A stretch of 64,000 bases of DNA from Candidatus Thalassarchaeaceae archaeon (GCA_943841885.1 CALSZZ010000001.1:453156-517155); one strand, 5' to 3'; positions 26,513 to 36,543 are shown, numbered from the stretch's first letter. Program-made: numbers and translations. The notes: generated by a model not told the origin, from the letters alone.

Positions 26513-26959
26513 TTATTGTGCTGTAATTTTATATTGTACTCTAGCTCTATCATTTTCATCTATCGGAAATTGGTCAGGAGGTGCACTGTCACCACAATCT
26601 GTATTGTCTATTACTGTAACATAAGTTCCTGGTTCTACATTTACTTCTATATTTGTATTCGACGTGTTTGGATCACTAAGTTGGGAGTAGTAATTGAATG
26701 GTTCACATTCTTCGTAATCTGCATAATTTGCCTCACTCATCGTATATAAATCGATATTTGGTCCATCCAAAAGTTCTAATGTTATTCGAATGGTTTGAAT
26801 ACTGTCAATGGTCCAAGTTAATTTCATATGTCCATCTTCATCAATAAATATCGTATCCTCGAATAGTTCCTTTTCAGGATTAATTGTATCTTCTACATCC
26901 GATAAACAACCTGAAGACATCAATATCAAAGTAATTAACACAGCAGACAGTATTCGCAT
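26513..26959 (-). CDS. Small predicted lipoprotein
   Basis: A 148-residue protein with a hydrophobic signal (about residues 4-17) and a lipobox-like MSSGC, after which the mature part is strongly acidic. The rest is a beta-rich domain (HMKLTWTIDSIQTIRITLE, NIEVNVEPGTYVTVIDNTDCG) similar in outline to pre-peptidase C-terminal/bacterial Ig-like carbohydrate-binding folds. Function unknown. It sits on the opposite strand inside the conserved ribosomal operon, so it is probably an insertion in this lineage with its own promoter in 26960-27060. Confidence 0.65.
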   Translation of the reverse strand: MRILSAVLITLILMSSGCLSDVEDTINPEKELFEDTIFIDEDGHMKLTWTIDSIQTIRITLELLDGPNIDLYTMSEANYADYEECEPFNYYSQLSDPNTSNTNIEVNVEPGTYVTVIDNTDCGDSAPPDQFPIDENDRARVQYKITAQ

Positions 26960-27063
26960 ACCATCACGAGATACTTATTATAAATCAATAATTCGGCTCT
27001 TTGGGCATGATAACTATTAAGTTGTGCTTTGCGTTGAAATAGGGGAGGTTTGTCGGGCAGAAT

Positions 27064-27519
27064 ATGGAAAGTATGCAGACAACTTATATTATGATAAAAC
27101 CTGATGGTGTACAAAGGGGTTTAGTTGGAGAAATAATCACTCGTTTTGAGAATAAAGGATTGAGATTGGTAGGTTTGAGGCAGTTAATTCCTTCTACTAA
27201 GGTTGCTGAGGAACATTATGCTATACACAAAGATCGTCCATTTTATCCTGGATTGATTAAATTCATCACATCTGGCCCAGTAGTTGCAATGGCTTGGATA
27301 GGTGTTGAAGCAATTACAGTAGCTAGGAATATAATTGGCCCTACTAACGGCAGAGAAGCCTTACCTGGAACAATACGTGGTGATTTAGCGATGGATATTG
27401 GACACAATATAATTCATGGTTCTGATGGAGAAGAAACTGCTAAATTTGAATTAAAATTATGGTTTCCAGATGGTCTTTCGGAATGGCGAAGAGATTCTGA
27501 ATCACAAATATATGAATAA
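27064..27519 (+). CDS. ndk: Nucleoside diphosphate kinase
   Basis: A 151-residue enzyme that balances nucleoside triphosphates. It shows [62 protein letters not shown] with the phosphorylated histidine, and AKFELKLWF. Normal length. It sits between eL24 and infB as in many archaea. ATG 27064 and ATG 27073 are both possible starts; the latter begins [10 protein letters not shown] and is closer to the family N-terminus. Confidence 0.95.
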   Translation: MESMQTTYIMIKPDGVQRGLVGEIITRFENKGLRLVGLRQLIPSTKVAEEHYAIHKDRPFYPGLIKFITSGPVVAMAWIGVEAITVARNIIGPTNGREALPGTIRGDLAMDIGHNIIHGSDGEETAKFELKLWFPDGLSEWRRDSESQIYE

Positions 27520-27555
27520 ATTCTTATAAAGAGTGGGAATTATGAAGGTGATTAA

Positions 27556-29334
27556 GTGGATAAAACTAGACAACCAATCATCGCAATACTAGGCCATGTA
27601 GATCATGGAAAGACATCTTTACTCGATCATGTTAGATCGTTAGGAAACAAGTCTAGATCATCTGTAATGGATAGAGAGGCTGGCGGAATCACACAGCACA
27701 TTGGTGCTACTGAAGTTCCTGCAAAAATACTTAATGATTTATGCGGACCATTGTTAGGGGGTAAAACATTTGACTCTCCTGGACTATTGTTCATAGACAC
27801 TCCTGGTCATCAATCATTTTCTGCATTACGTTCTAGAGGAGGCGCTCTAGCCGATATAGCAATCCTGATAGTTGATATTTCAGAAGGATGTAAACCTCAG
27901 ACACTAGAATCGTTACGTATTTTGAAGGATTCTAAAACCCCATTTGTATTGGCAGCAAATAAGGTTGATAGGTTACATGGATGGAGTTCAGAATATAATA
28001 GAGCTATGGCATATTCACTAAAACAACAAACAAAAGATGCTATGGCAATATTTGAAGAAAAATATTGGAAATTAGTGGGACAATTGGCCGAATATGATTT
28101 CAATGTGGAAAGATACGATAAAGTTAAGGATTTTACAAAAGATATTGCTCTGGTACCAATATCTGCCAGAGAAGGAGAGGGCATTCAAGATTTATTAGCT
28201 ATAGTAATTGGATTAGCAGAACGTTATTTATCCGAAAAATTATCAGATATTGAAGGATCAGGTGAAGGTACTGTTCTGGAAGTTAAAGAAGAAAGAGGTT
28301 TGGGAAAAACCTTGGATATTATTTTACATCGAGGATCAATAAAAAAGGGAGATGAAATAGTACTAGTTACCAGTGAAGGAGGCATATCTACACGAATCAA
28401 AGGTATGTTTAGTCCTCGTGGCATGAGTGAAATGAGAGATGCAGGAAATAGATGGGACGATACAGATATTATTTACGCTGCAGCTGGTTTAAAGATAAGT
28501 GGAGTGAATTTGGAAGGAGTTCTAGCAGGAACTACAATCAGAGTTGTAAATAATGAAGAAGAAAAAAGAATTGCAATAAAAAGCGCAGATAAGGAATCTA
28601 AATTATCTGTTGAATTAAGTGAGGAGGGTGTTTGTATAAAATCTGATACCGTTGGAGGATTAGAAGCTCTGGCTAAGGAATTAGAAAGTATTGGAGTTCC
28701 GATTCGTAGTGCCACTATAGGAAAAGTTAGCAGAAAGGATGTTAGAAGTGTAGAAATCTCTCAGGATCCTTTTCATAGAGTAATTATGGCATTTAGTACA
28801 GATATACTCGTTGATGCAAAAAATGAAATAGAGAAATCGGAAAATAACATTAAATACATCAATTCAGATATTATTTATAGAATACTTGAAGAGCATGAAG
28901 AATGGGTTGAGCTTAGAAAAAAGGAAATAGAGGAGGAAAATAGAGAAGATGTTGTATATCCTGGTAGAATACGATTACTTCCCGACCATACTTTCAGAGC
29001 CTCTAAACCAGCAGTTGTCGGTGTTAGAGTTCTAGGAGGTAGAATTCATGTTGGACAAAGGCTACTAAAAGATGGTAAAAGAATAGGGAGAATAAAATCA
29101 ATTAGATCAGGGCAAGATAGTATGAAACAATCTGAGCAGGGTTCAGAGGTTGCAATCTCAGTTGATGGTGTGACTATTGGAAGACAGGTTGAAGAGGGAG
29201 ATGAATTATTAGTCGATGTCCCAGAATCACATGCGATAAAATTAATAAAAATGGATTTGACTTCTGTTGAGAAGGAGATTTTAGATGAATTGATTCTTAT
29301 TCATCGTAAAGAAAATCACTTTTGGGGAAGATGA
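27556..29334 (+). CDS. infB: Translation initiation factor aIF5B (IF-2 family)
   Basis: A 592-residue GTPase that promotes subunit joining and initiator tRNA placement. G1 GHVDHGKTS, switch I with GGITQHIGA, G3 DTPGHQSF, G4 NKVDR and G5 SAREG are all present in the first 210 residues. Domains II-IV follow, including RLLPDHTFRASKPAVVGV and a final helix. Length fits archaeal aIF5B. The start is GTG at 27556, 36 bases after ndk. Confidence 0.95.
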   Translation: MDKTRQPIIAILGHVDHGKTSLLDHVRSLGNKSRSSVMDREAGGITQHIGATEVPAKILNDLCGPLLGGKTFDSPGLLFIDTPGHQSFSALRSRGGALADIAILIVDISEGCKPQTLESLRILKDSKTPFVLAANKVDRLHGWSSEYNRAMAYSLKQQTKDAMAIFEEKYWKLVGQLAEYDFNVERYDKVKDFTKDIALVPISAREGEGIQDLLAIVIGLAERYLSEKLSDIEGSGEGTVLEVKEERGLGKTLDIILHRGSIKKGDEIVLVTSEGGISTRIKGMFSPRGMSEMRDAGNRWDDTDIIYAAAGLKISGVNLEGVLAGTTIRVVNNEEEKRIAIKSADKESKLSVELSEEGVCIKSDTVGGLEALAKELESIGVPIRSATIGKVSRKDVRSVEISQDPFHRVIMAFSTDILVDAKNEIEKSENNIKYINSDIIYRILEEHEEWVELRKKEIEEENREDVVYPGRIRLLPDHTFRASKPAVVGVRVLGGRIHVGQRLLKDGKRIGRIKSIRSGQDSMKQSEQGSEVAISVDGVTIGRQVEEGDELLVDVPESHAIKLIKMDLTSVEKEILDELILIHRKENHFWGR

Positions 29335-29414
29335 GTGATGATGAAACAGTAGTTCATTAACACCGAAGACTCAAGTAGTGAATAAACTGGGCTTATATTA
29401 TTAGTGGTGTGGCA

Positions 29415-30401
29415 ATGACAATGGGGAATGGTACTAATCCTAAATCTAGAGAGTTAATAAATACCGTTTCACAGATATCAAATTCATTAATGAATGAAGT
29501 TTCCAAAGTTATTATTGGGAAACAAGAAAATCTTAGAAGAATAGCGGTTGGAATCCTCTCGAATGGAAATATCCTCATAGAAGATGTGCCTGGAACTGCT
29601 AAAACATTAATGGCTAACACATTTGCTACAGCATTGGGATGTAAATTCAAAAGAGTGCAATTTACTCCAGATTTACTTCCTGCAGATATTATGGGGACAT
29701 ATATGTACGATCAGCAAGCTGGTGAATTCAAATTAAGACCTGGTCCTCTTTTTACAAATATTCTTCTAGCTGACGAAATAAATCGAGCACCTCCTAAGAC
29801 TCAAGCAGCCCTCTTAGAAGCAATGGAAGAAAAACAAGTAACGATTGAGGGAATTACTCATAAGTTACCTGCTCCTTTCGTAACAATGGCGACACAGAAT
29901 CCAATTGAACAGGAAGGGACATATCCTTTACCCGAAGCTCAAATGGACCGTTTCTTGATGAAAATGAGTATGGGTTATCCAAATCGCCAAGAAGAAAAGG
30001 CGATACTTCAGAGAAGGAAGTTACGTGGCAAGGATGACCACGAAACTGATAAAATTACTTCTCCAAATAAAGTAGTAGCAATGCAGAAAGCACTTGAAAC
30101 CGTACATGTTGATCCTGCTATAATGTCATATATTGTCGAACTTGTATGGAGAACTAGAGAAGATCATAGAATAATTACAGGAGCTTCTCCTCGTGCTAGT
30201 CAGTCTTTATTCAAGACTTGTAGAGCTTCAGCTGCAATTGATGGAAGAGATTATGTAATTCCAGACGATATAAAGAATATAGCACTCCAAGTTGTAAGTC
30301 ATAGAATTGTTCTCAAGCCTGAATCAAAGATAAGGGGCGTTACTGGACAACATGTAATGAGAAAAATATTAGGCGAAGTTGTCGTTCCTGTAATACAGTA
30401 A
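29415..30401 (+). CDS. MoxR-family AAA ATPase
   Basis: A protein of about 328 residues. Walker A DVPGTAKT, Walker B LLADEINRAPPKTQAALLEAMEE, sensor I ATQNPIEQEGTYPLPEAQMDRF and arginine-finger region match MoxR/RavA-type chaperone ATPases, with a C-terminal lid ending in RGVTGQHV. MoxR proteins typically help load cofactors or assemble complexes with VWA-domain partners encoded next door. No VWA or DUF58 gene follows here; the next gene is a ParA ATPase. A TATATTA at about 29394-29400 gives a transcript starting very near the ATGs at 29415 and 29421; GTG 29409 is also possible. Confidence 0.9.
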   Translation: MTMGNGTNPKSRELINTVSQISNSLMNEVSKVIIGKQENLRRIAVGILSNGNILIEDVPGTAKTLMANTFATALGCKFKRVQFTPDLLPADIMGTYMYDQQAGEFKLRPGPLFTNILLADEINRAPPKTQAALLEAMEEKQVTIEGITHKLPAPFVTMATQNPIEQEGTYPLPEAQMDRFLMKMSMGYPNRQEEKAILQRRKLRGKDDHETDKITSPNKVVAMQKALETVHVDPAIMSYIVELVWRTREDHRIITGASPRASQSLFKTCRASAAIDGRDYVIPDDIKNIALQVVSHRIVLKPESKIRGVTGQHVMRKILGEVVVPVIQ

Positions 30402-30440
30402 TCGGACAATACAATTAACCGTCTGCCTAGTAGGGTATAT

Positions 30441-31343
30441 GTGGCTGTAGTTATTGCTTGTGTAAATCACAAAGGCGGTTGTGCTAAAACTACAACTGCA
30501 GTAAACTTAGCAGTATCTCTGGCTAATGGCAATGATAGTTTAAAAATTGTACCAAAAAAGGTATTATTGATAGATTTAGATCCTAAAGGGAATGTGGCTA
30601 CTACATTTGGGTTAGATAAGAAAAATATTGGTTTGACTATGAATGAATTATTTAAAGGTGAAATAGAAGGATCTAAATTAGATATTACTGAATATCTAAT
30701 TGGTCCACAAAAAATAACTAGGGCTATGAGAAAATCTTGGAGAATTCATAATCCAGATAGAAGTAGAGGACCGCCAAAAAATATCGAGGTTAAAAATATC
30801 TGGATATTACCTGCTGATCTTGATTTATCTGGCATAGAAATAGATTTAGCAACTAGAATAGGGAGAGAAAATAGATTGAAGATTGCTATTAGTAAAATTA
30901 AAAATGATTTTGATTTAATAATAATAGATACTCCGGCCTCACTTGGGTTATTGACAATAAACGCTTTATCAGCATCAGAATGGGTTTTAATTCCAATCCA
31001 AGCAGAATTTTATGCATTGGAAGGTATGAATCAATTAATGCATTCTATAAGAGATGTACAGAGAGCTGTCAACCCTAATCTAAAGTTATTTGGTATACTA
31101 CTCACAATGGTTCAAACACGAAGTAAGCTATGTGAAACCGTTTCAGAGCAGGCTCGTAAGCATTTTGGAGATCATGTATTCAAGACGCAAATTCAACGTT
31201 CAGTTTCAATAGCAGAGTCCCCGCTTGAAGGGGCACCAATTGTTATTACTCAAAAGCCAACTAATGCTAATCAAGGTAGCAAGGCCTATTGGTCACTAGC
31301 AAAAGAAGCTGATATTAGAATAAATAAAATACTCAATAACTAA
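30441..31343 (+). CDS. ParA/MinD-superfamily ATPase with atypical Walker A
   Basis: A 300-residue protein starting at GTG. The deviant Walker A reads KGGCAKTTT where most relatives have KGGVGKTT; both lysines are kept. DLDPKGNVATTFG and LIIIDTPASLGLLTINAL match the ParA/Soj subgroup, as do IPIQAEFYALEGMNQL and RSVSIAESPLEGAPI. Residues about 75-125 carry an insertion (ITRAMRKSWR, NPDRSRGPP). Such ATPases position DNA or protein cargo on the nucleoid. No ParB follows; instead a coiled-coil protein gene converges on it, sharing four bases of stop codon. A second, more typical Soj lies at 49027-49995. Confidence 0.88.
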   Translation: MAVVIACVNHKGGCAKTTTAVNLAVSLANGNDSLKIVPKKVLLIDLDPKGNVATTFGLDKKNIGLTMNELFKGEIEGSKLDITEYLIGPQKITRAMRKSWRIHNPDRSRGPPKNIEVKNIWILPADLDLSGIEIDLATRIGRENRLKIAISKIKNDFDLIIIDTPASLGLLTINALSASEWVLIPIQAEFYALEGMNQLMHSIRDVQRAVNPNLKLFGILLTMVQTRSKLCETVSEQARKHFGDHVFKTQIQRSVSIAESPLEGAPIVITQKPTNANQGSKAYWSLAKEADIRINKILNN

Positions 31344-32443
31344 TCCTCAGAAGAATGTGTTTCTAACATACTTTGACGTGTATCAATAAGTATTGATTCT
31401 ATTTTAACTTTAATTTCAGATTCTAAGGATTTTATTACTTCATTTATTTCTTTTTCTGATAGTTTACTTCTTTTTGATAATTGTTGTTCTAATTTAGTCA
31501 TCAATTCTAATTCTCTTTCTTTAACAAATAATGATACTCTTTGTTCCATTTCTACTTCCTTCTCTAATGCAAGCTCCTGTTTACGTAATGCCAAAGCAAT
31601 ATCCATAGTTTCCCTTTCTGAACGAAATCTACGATCTAGTTCAGCAAGAGCGGCTCTTTCAGATTCTTCTTGTAATACTTTAATTCTAATACCAACATCA
31701 GAAATCATTTCTTTTTCGAGAGATTTTTGTTCATTATTTATTTGTTTTTGTAGTTCTGACTCTCGGGCTCTTCGTACCTTAGCAAGAGTTTCGCGCATTT
31801 GTATCTCTTGATCTAATCTATATGCTTCAACTACTCTATGTACTTGGGATTCCATAGACTCTCGTAAATCCATCTCAACTCTTCTTTCCATACGTTCAAT
31901 ATTTTGAGTCGCTTCTAATTCTAGTCTCTCACTCAAAAAAGCTTTTCTTCTCGTAAATTCTAATTCCATTTCTTCCTTTAGTCTAATTCTAATTTTAGAA
32001 GAGTGGGCCTCAACCCTTCTGTCTCTCTCAAGATCTAATTGTTCTCTTAATCTATTTTCCTCTCTTCTAAGACGGTGTAACATTTCTTCTCTGAGTAATC
32101 TTTCCTCTCTCTCTAACGCCTCAGACTCTAATCTTTCCAGTTCGTCTTCTAACTCAGCCCTTAGATCTGTTTCGATTTGTTGAATCTGATCTTCAAAAAA
32201 TATTTCATTAGCCTTTCTCATTGCGCCATGCATGCCAGACAGTCTTTCTGACATCTCAGAGATTCTCATTCTTCTTTCTCTTCTTATTCCTGACCTTAAT
32301 CTAGATTCCTCATCTAATCTATCTCGAGTTCTAGCAAGTGACTCCATAGATGACGAAGATGAGAGTGTATGTTGAGCTCTAAGTGCCGCAAGTTCATCTG
32401 AAGCTTCATTATCAGCTTTTTCTGATGGCTTGCTCTCACTCAT
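31340..32443 (-). CDS. Long coiled-coil protein of unknown function
   Basis: About 367 residues, nearly all charged heptad-like helix from residue 40 onward (repeated EE/RR/LE blocks such as ELEDELERLESEALEREERLL). The N-terminal 45 residues are Ser/Glu-rich and likely disordered. No signal peptide, membrane helix or globular domain is visible, so it is probably a cytosolic rod-like scaffold. The start was set at the inner ATG (MSESKPSEK), with an upstream ATG at 32461 also possible. It lies tail-to-tail with a ParA ATPase, and a zinc-ribbon gene lies upstream on the same strand. Confidence 0.75.
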   Translation of the reverse strand: MSESKPSEKADNEASDELAALRAQHTLSSSSSMESLARTRDRLDEESRLRSGIRRERRMRISEMSERLSGMHGAMRKANEIFFEDQIQQIETDLRAELEDELERLESEALEREERLLREEMLHRLRREENRLREQLDLERDRRVEAHSSKIRIRLKEEMELEFTRRKAFLSERLELEATQNIERMERRVEMDLRESMESQVHRVVEAYRLDQEIQMRETLAKVRRARESELQKQINNEQKSLEKEMISDVGIRIKVLQEESERAALAELDRRFRSERETMDIALALRKQELALEKEVEMEQRVSLFVKERELELMTKLEQQLSKRSKLSEKEINEVIKSLESEIKVKIESILIDTRQSMLETHSSED

Positions 32444-32547
32444 TAACGTCCATCCCCACATCTACGAAACTTTTGTAATATTTGAGTTCGCAGGATAAAA
32501 TTTACTCACTAGTGGCGTTTATGCTATGTTAAATACATCTAGAATTT

Positions 32548-32943
32548 TTAGAATGTAACATTAAATGAGGTTTCACATGCAGGACAATCTAATTCTCTTG
32601 TTCCTGGCCTTGGTCTAATTCTAAGTTGTCTTTCACAACTTGGGCATTCGATATCTACTTTAATTATTTTTTGAGTTAACATAAAGCTTGAAGAACAGGC
32701 ACTACAAGTCATATTAACAGGTCTTTGATCTGTTCCTGAAACTAGAACAGTATTACAACTTGGACAGGGTATTGACTCAGATACTAAAGAATCAATTGTG
32801 GGTTGATGGGTTATTCGGCAGACAGCCGAACATATTTCGCATTTTACTTCTCCCAATCCTTGTGGAAGCATATGGTTACAATTAGGACATTCTGCCAATG
32901 GAGGAGCGTATTTTGATTCAACGTAGGCAATATCAGACATCAC
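32548..32943 (-). CDS. Multi zinc-ribbon protein
   Basis: A 131-residue protein with six CxxC knuckles in three pairs: CPNC with CEIC, CPSC with CSAC, CPSC with CPAC. Each pair should bind one zinc, giving three tandem ribbons separated by short loops. No catalytic domain is present, so an RNA, DNA or protein adaptor role is plausible but unproven. It lies between the metal ATPase and the coiled-coil gene on the same strand with gaps of 17 and about 100 bases; co-transcription with the ATPase is likely. Confidence 0.8.
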   Translation of the reverse strand: MMSDIAYVESKYAPPLAECPNCNHMLPQGLGEVKCEICSAVCRITHQPTIDSLVSESIPCPSCNTVLVSGTDQRPVNMTCSACSSSFMLTQKIIKVDIECPSCERQLRIRPRPGTRELDCPACETSFNVTF

Positions 32944-32960
32944 ACATGACCTCGGTTAGA

Positions 32961-35651
32961 TTAGTGGGTAGCAGGGGGTTCTCTAAAAAAACTTTGAAAC
33001 AAAATAGTGAATGCATGTAAAATATCATCCCTTAAATCTTTAAATAATGAAATTAAAGTTGAAAACCTAGAAATATTATTTCCTGATACCCACATGCCGT
33101 TTAGAATGACCAAAAACACACTTGCTTCATGAAGAGCAATGCCGGCGGCCAAATTAATCTGATAGCCTAATAATACTGTTGAAACCAAAATCGCAGTAAT
33201 AAGAACAGAAATTACTATATTTAATAGAACAATATTTCTTGTTCTCTTAGCTAAGTCAATTAATTTTATTATTGAATGGGGATTTCGTCCCGGGATAAGG
33301 ACGTCTGCAGCATCTAAGTTAACTTGTTCACCACTTCCTATAGCAATTCCTATATTTGCTGCAGCCAATGCTCCTGCATCATTAAAACCATCTCCTGCCA
33401 TTAGTATACGATTTTTCTTAATCTTCTCTGAAACTAGAGATGCTTTTCCTTCGGGATCTATTCCACCCATGCATATAGTTGATTTTAATCCTAGTTTTTT
33501 TGCAAATGACTCTACACTTTTTTGTTCATCTCCACTTAATATTTCTATCTTAATATCTCTTTCTTTTAGATCTTGGATAAGTTCTTTTACTCCTTCTCTT
33601 GCTTCGTCATGTGAAAATGAAAATACTGCAACTGCCTTTCCTTCAATTGCTAAAATACTTATTCCATAGCCATTGTCTCTCATTTTATCAACCGTATTTT
33701 GAATTGATTTAGATATTTCAATACCTGACTCTAATAACCAATCTAATCTACCTATTATTACTGATTTAGAATTATCCTGACCTGTTATACCTGCTAATCC
33801 ATCTTTTAAATTAGATATTTCGGAAGCAATTAGATTTCTATCTTTAAGTTCCTCTAATATACTTGAAGCATATGGATGATTGGATTTTTTTTCTAATCCA
33901 GATGCTATTATTAATGCTTTATCCTCATCAAAATTCCCAATTGTATATATCTCTTTCAAAGTAGATTTGCCAGTTGTAAGTGTTCCTGTTTTGTCAAATA
34001 GTGCTAAATCTATTCCAGCGGCAGTTTCCAAAACATCACCTCCTCTTGCAACTAATCCTGATTGAGATGCCACAGAAAGTGCTGTTGCGTGTGGAACTGG
34101 TGATGCTAGTAATAGTGAACATGGACATGAGACAACCCAAAGTATCAGAGTGTTGAATAGATTTCCAGTTATGAATCCTATAAAGGGAGCAGATATTAGA
34201 ACAAAAGGGACCCATATGGATGTAAATTTTTCAATTAATGTATGTCTTTTAGTTGGAATATCTCGATAACGTCGAACAAGATCTATTAATCCTGAAAGTC
34301 TAGTATCATTTCCTACAGATTGGCATTTGACGAGAATAGGCCCTCGTTTTAAGACTAAACCGGCTTCTACGAAATCTCCTTTTTTAACAGGTAAAGGAAT
34401 TGGTTCTCCGGTGAGAGGAGCTTTGTCAATTTCCCCATTTCCTTCCAATATTATTCCATCAATAGGAATTATTTCACCAGATCTAATTTCTATATCATCA
34501 CCTATATTTACCGCTTCTATGGGCATTAAATTATCATCATCATGAGGTTTATTAATAGTTAGTGAAATTTTATTTGATATACTTTTTAGTTCTATAGAGG
34601 GTTGTTTTTTAATACTAATTCTGGCATATTTTGGAATCCTGTCAAAGCCTCCTTGCATTGCTTCTCTTGCCCTTACAAGGGCCCTATTCTCAAGATGGGC
34701 CGAAAGACCTACCAATCCTGAAACCATGAGAGCCTCAGGATATTCGCCTAAAAGAAACGCCCCGATAACAGCCAAAGATGTCAATACCTGGAATCCCAAT
34801 ATTCTATTCCTTATACTTACAATTGCTTCTTGGAACATGTAATATGAAGAAAAAGAAACTCCAACAAATGATATCATAATTATCATTAAATTTGGCACTG
34901 ATGGTATTTGTTCTAAAAGGATAATCAATAAGAGAAAAGGGATTGTTAAAATAGCCCCAATTAATTGAATATGTTCTTTATCTAAATAAGAATGATTAGT
35001 TCTCATTAATAGATAATCATTACCAAAAAACATTGCTAACATCTTCTTTCTCATTAGAATAATTTGTAGATTTGAAGTTTCTAAAAGTTGTAACTCTAGT
35101 CTCTCAGATTTTACTCTGACGCTCAATACGCCAATTATATTTGAAATAGAATTAAGTAATTTTTTATTATTTAATCCAGTTCTGACTTCCACATCTGAAA
35201 TTCTTTGACTAGCAAGAGAGAGCCAAGTTACATCTGCTGAATGGCCTAATTTATCTAATAGAGAAGATATTTTGTATGTATTTCCTCTAGCTACATCAAG
35301 TGATACTCTAACTCTCCCTTCAGTTGCAGAAACATAACAATCTTCAATTCCCGATAGTCTACGTAAAGCTTTTGATGCCTTCATAGCACAGTCTGGACAG
35401 TCCATTCCACGGATTTTCCAGTCAAAATCATAGACACCGTCTAATGCCAATATTGATGAATCTTCTAAATCTACAATATTATCTACATTTTTATTATCTA
35501 AGTGATTTTTTTTATTTATTCTAGAAATTTTATTTATGATATTATTTGGAATACTGAGTAGAGTTTTCTTAGAATTATTTTCTGATTCTAAGGGTTGAAA
35601 TTCATCATCATCGAGAATTAAAAAATCTTCGCCTTCCTTCTCCATATTCAT
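32961..35651 (-). CDS. P1B-type heavy-metal transporting ATPase
   Basis: An 896-residue ATP-driven metal pump. An N-terminal acidic extension precedes a heavy-metal-associated domain with GMDCPDCAMKAS near residues 82-93, then a second, cysteine-less domain of the same size. The membrane metal site is C509-P-C511. The phosphorylated aspartate is D553 in DKTGTLTTG, with TGEPIP as the actuator loop and GDGFNDAGAL as the hinge. The last helices (ALHEASVFLVILNGM) resemble Zn/Cd/Co rather than Cu pumps, which carry N/Y and M/S motifs there. Metal choice therefore leans to Zn or Cd, by inference. A zinc-ribbon protein gene follows directly. Start ATG 35651 or 35645. Confidence 0.92.
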   Translation of the reverse strand: MNMEKEGEDFLILDDDEFQPLESENNSKKTLLSIPNNIINKISRINKKNHLDNKNVDNIVDLEDSSILALDGVYDFDWKIRGMDCPDCAMKASKALRRLSGIEDCYVSATEGRVRVSLDVARGNTYKISSLLDKLGHSADVTWLSLASQRISDVEVRTGLNNKKLLNSISNIIGVLSVRVKSERLELQLLETSNLQIILMRKKMLAMFFGNDYLLMRTNHSYLDKEHIQLIGAILTIPFLLLIILLEQIPSVPNLMIIMISFVGVSFSSYYMFQEAIVSIRNRILGFQVLTSLAVIGAFLLGEYPEALMVSGLVGLSAHLENRALVRAREAMQGGFDRIPKYARISIKKQPSIELKSISNKISLTINKPHDDDNLMPIEAVNIGDDIEIRSGEIIPIDGIILEGNGEIDKAPLTGEPIPLPVKKGDFVEAGLVLKRGPILVKCQSVGNDTRLSGLIDLVRRYRDIPTKRHTLIEKFTSIWVPFVLISAPFIGFITGNLFNTLILWVVSCPCSLLLASPVPHATALSVASQSGLVARGGDVLETAAGIDLALFDKTGTLTTGKSTLKEIYTIGNFDEDKALIIASGLEKKSNHPYASSILEELKDRNLIASEISNLKDGLAGITGQDNSKSVIIGRLDWLLESGIEISKSIQNTVDKMRDNGYGISILAIEGKAVAVFSFSHDEAREGVKELIQDLKERDIKIEILSGDEQKSVESFAKKLGLKSTICMGGIDPEGKASLVSEKIKKNRILMAGDGFNDAGALAAANIGIAIGSGEQVNLDAADVLIPGRNPHSIIKLIDLAKRTRNIVLLNIVISVLITAILVSTVLLGYQINLAAGIALHEASVFLVILNGMWVSGNNISRFSTLISLFKDLRDDILHAFTILFQSFFREPPATH

Positions 35652-35733
35652 TGCAAAAGCAAGATGCCTTTGAAGGTGATGAATATAAGATATTAAGCGG
35701 TGGTATCATCATAGATTACAGTCTCGGAGAGTT

Positions 35734-36456
35734 ATGAATGAGTTCCCTCGGGATAGAAAGTGGGAAATGGTAGTTTTTGATATAGACGGAACTCTAATGG
35801 ATTTCGAGGGTTTTGATCCTAAAATGATTCCATTGATTCGTAGACTAGAAGATATTGGTTTGATAGTTTCATTGGCATCTGGTAGAACTTTACCTAATAT
35901 TACCCCAATAATGCAATCTCTAGCATTATCTGGTTTTATTGTAGCAGAAAATGGAGGCATCATATGGGATAGTGTAGAAGGACATGAAATTAGAGTTTTA
36001 GCTGATGGTTCTCGATCAGAAAAAGCAGCAAAGTGGTTAGCCACTAAAATTGATGGTTTTGATGAAAAGGGAATTGAGTCAAATCGTTGGAGAGAAACGG
36101 AATGGTGCCTTGGCCCTAATGAAAACTATGAAAAAATGTGTGAACTATTGAATGATAGTGAGTGGGCTGACTTATTGGTAGTTAAAACTGGATTTGCTAT
36201 ACATATTATTTCCTCTTTAATAGACAAATCTGTTGGACTAAAAATTGCACTAGAACAACGTGGGATTAATCCATTAAATGTAATAGCATGTGGTGACGGA
36301 CCAAATGATATACCAATGTTTGATACTGTGGGTTGGTCGGTTGCTATTGATAGTAAATTTCAAGAAGTTGTAGATGCATCGGACTATAAAACAGAGAGAA
36401 ATGGAAAAAGTGGCACGATAGAATTTATCGAAGAGTTAATTCAGATATTAGAGTAA
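35734..36456 (+). CDS. HAD-superfamily (Cof/IIB) phosphatase, phosphoglycolate phosphatase-like
   Basis: A 240-residue phosphatase. Motif I is VFDIDGTLMD (nucleophile Asp), motif II LASGRTL, and motif III/IV the closing CGDGPNDIPMF. The cap domain lies between, typical of subclass IIB. Archaeal members of this size act as phosphoglycolate phosphatases; sugar or other phosphates are equally possible. The N-terminal ATG lies 10 codons before the first strand. It diverges from the metal ATPase gene and ends just before tRNA-Leu. Confidence 0.88.
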   Translation: MNEFPRDRKWEMVVFDIDGTLMDFEGFDPKMIPLIRRLEDIGLIVSLASGRTLPNITPIMQSLALSGFIVAENGGIIWDSVEGHEIRVLADGSRSEKAAKWLATKIDGFDEKGIESNRWRETEWCLGPNENYEKMCELLNDSEWADLLVVKTGFAIHIISSLIDKSVGLKIALEQRGINPLNVIACGDGPNDIPMFDTVGWSVAIDSKFQEVVDASDYKTERNGKSGTIEFIEELIQILE

Positions 36457-36461
36457 CAAGG

Positions 36462-36543
36462 TGCAGATGGCAGGATTTGAACCTGCGAAGCACTACGCAA
36501 CGGATCTTGAGCCCGTCCCCTTTGACCACTCGGGTACATCTGC
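36462..36543 (-). tRNA. tRNA-Leu (CAA)
   Basis: Minus-strand cloverleaf: acceptor GCAGATG/CATCTGC, anticodon stem ACGGG/TCCGT region with loop CTCAAGA giving CAA (reads UUG), a long type II variable arm (TGCGTAGTGCTTCGCA) and T loop TTCAAAT. Discriminator A at 36462. The following bases read CCT, so CCA is not encoded, unlike the other two tRNAs here. Confidence 0.93.
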
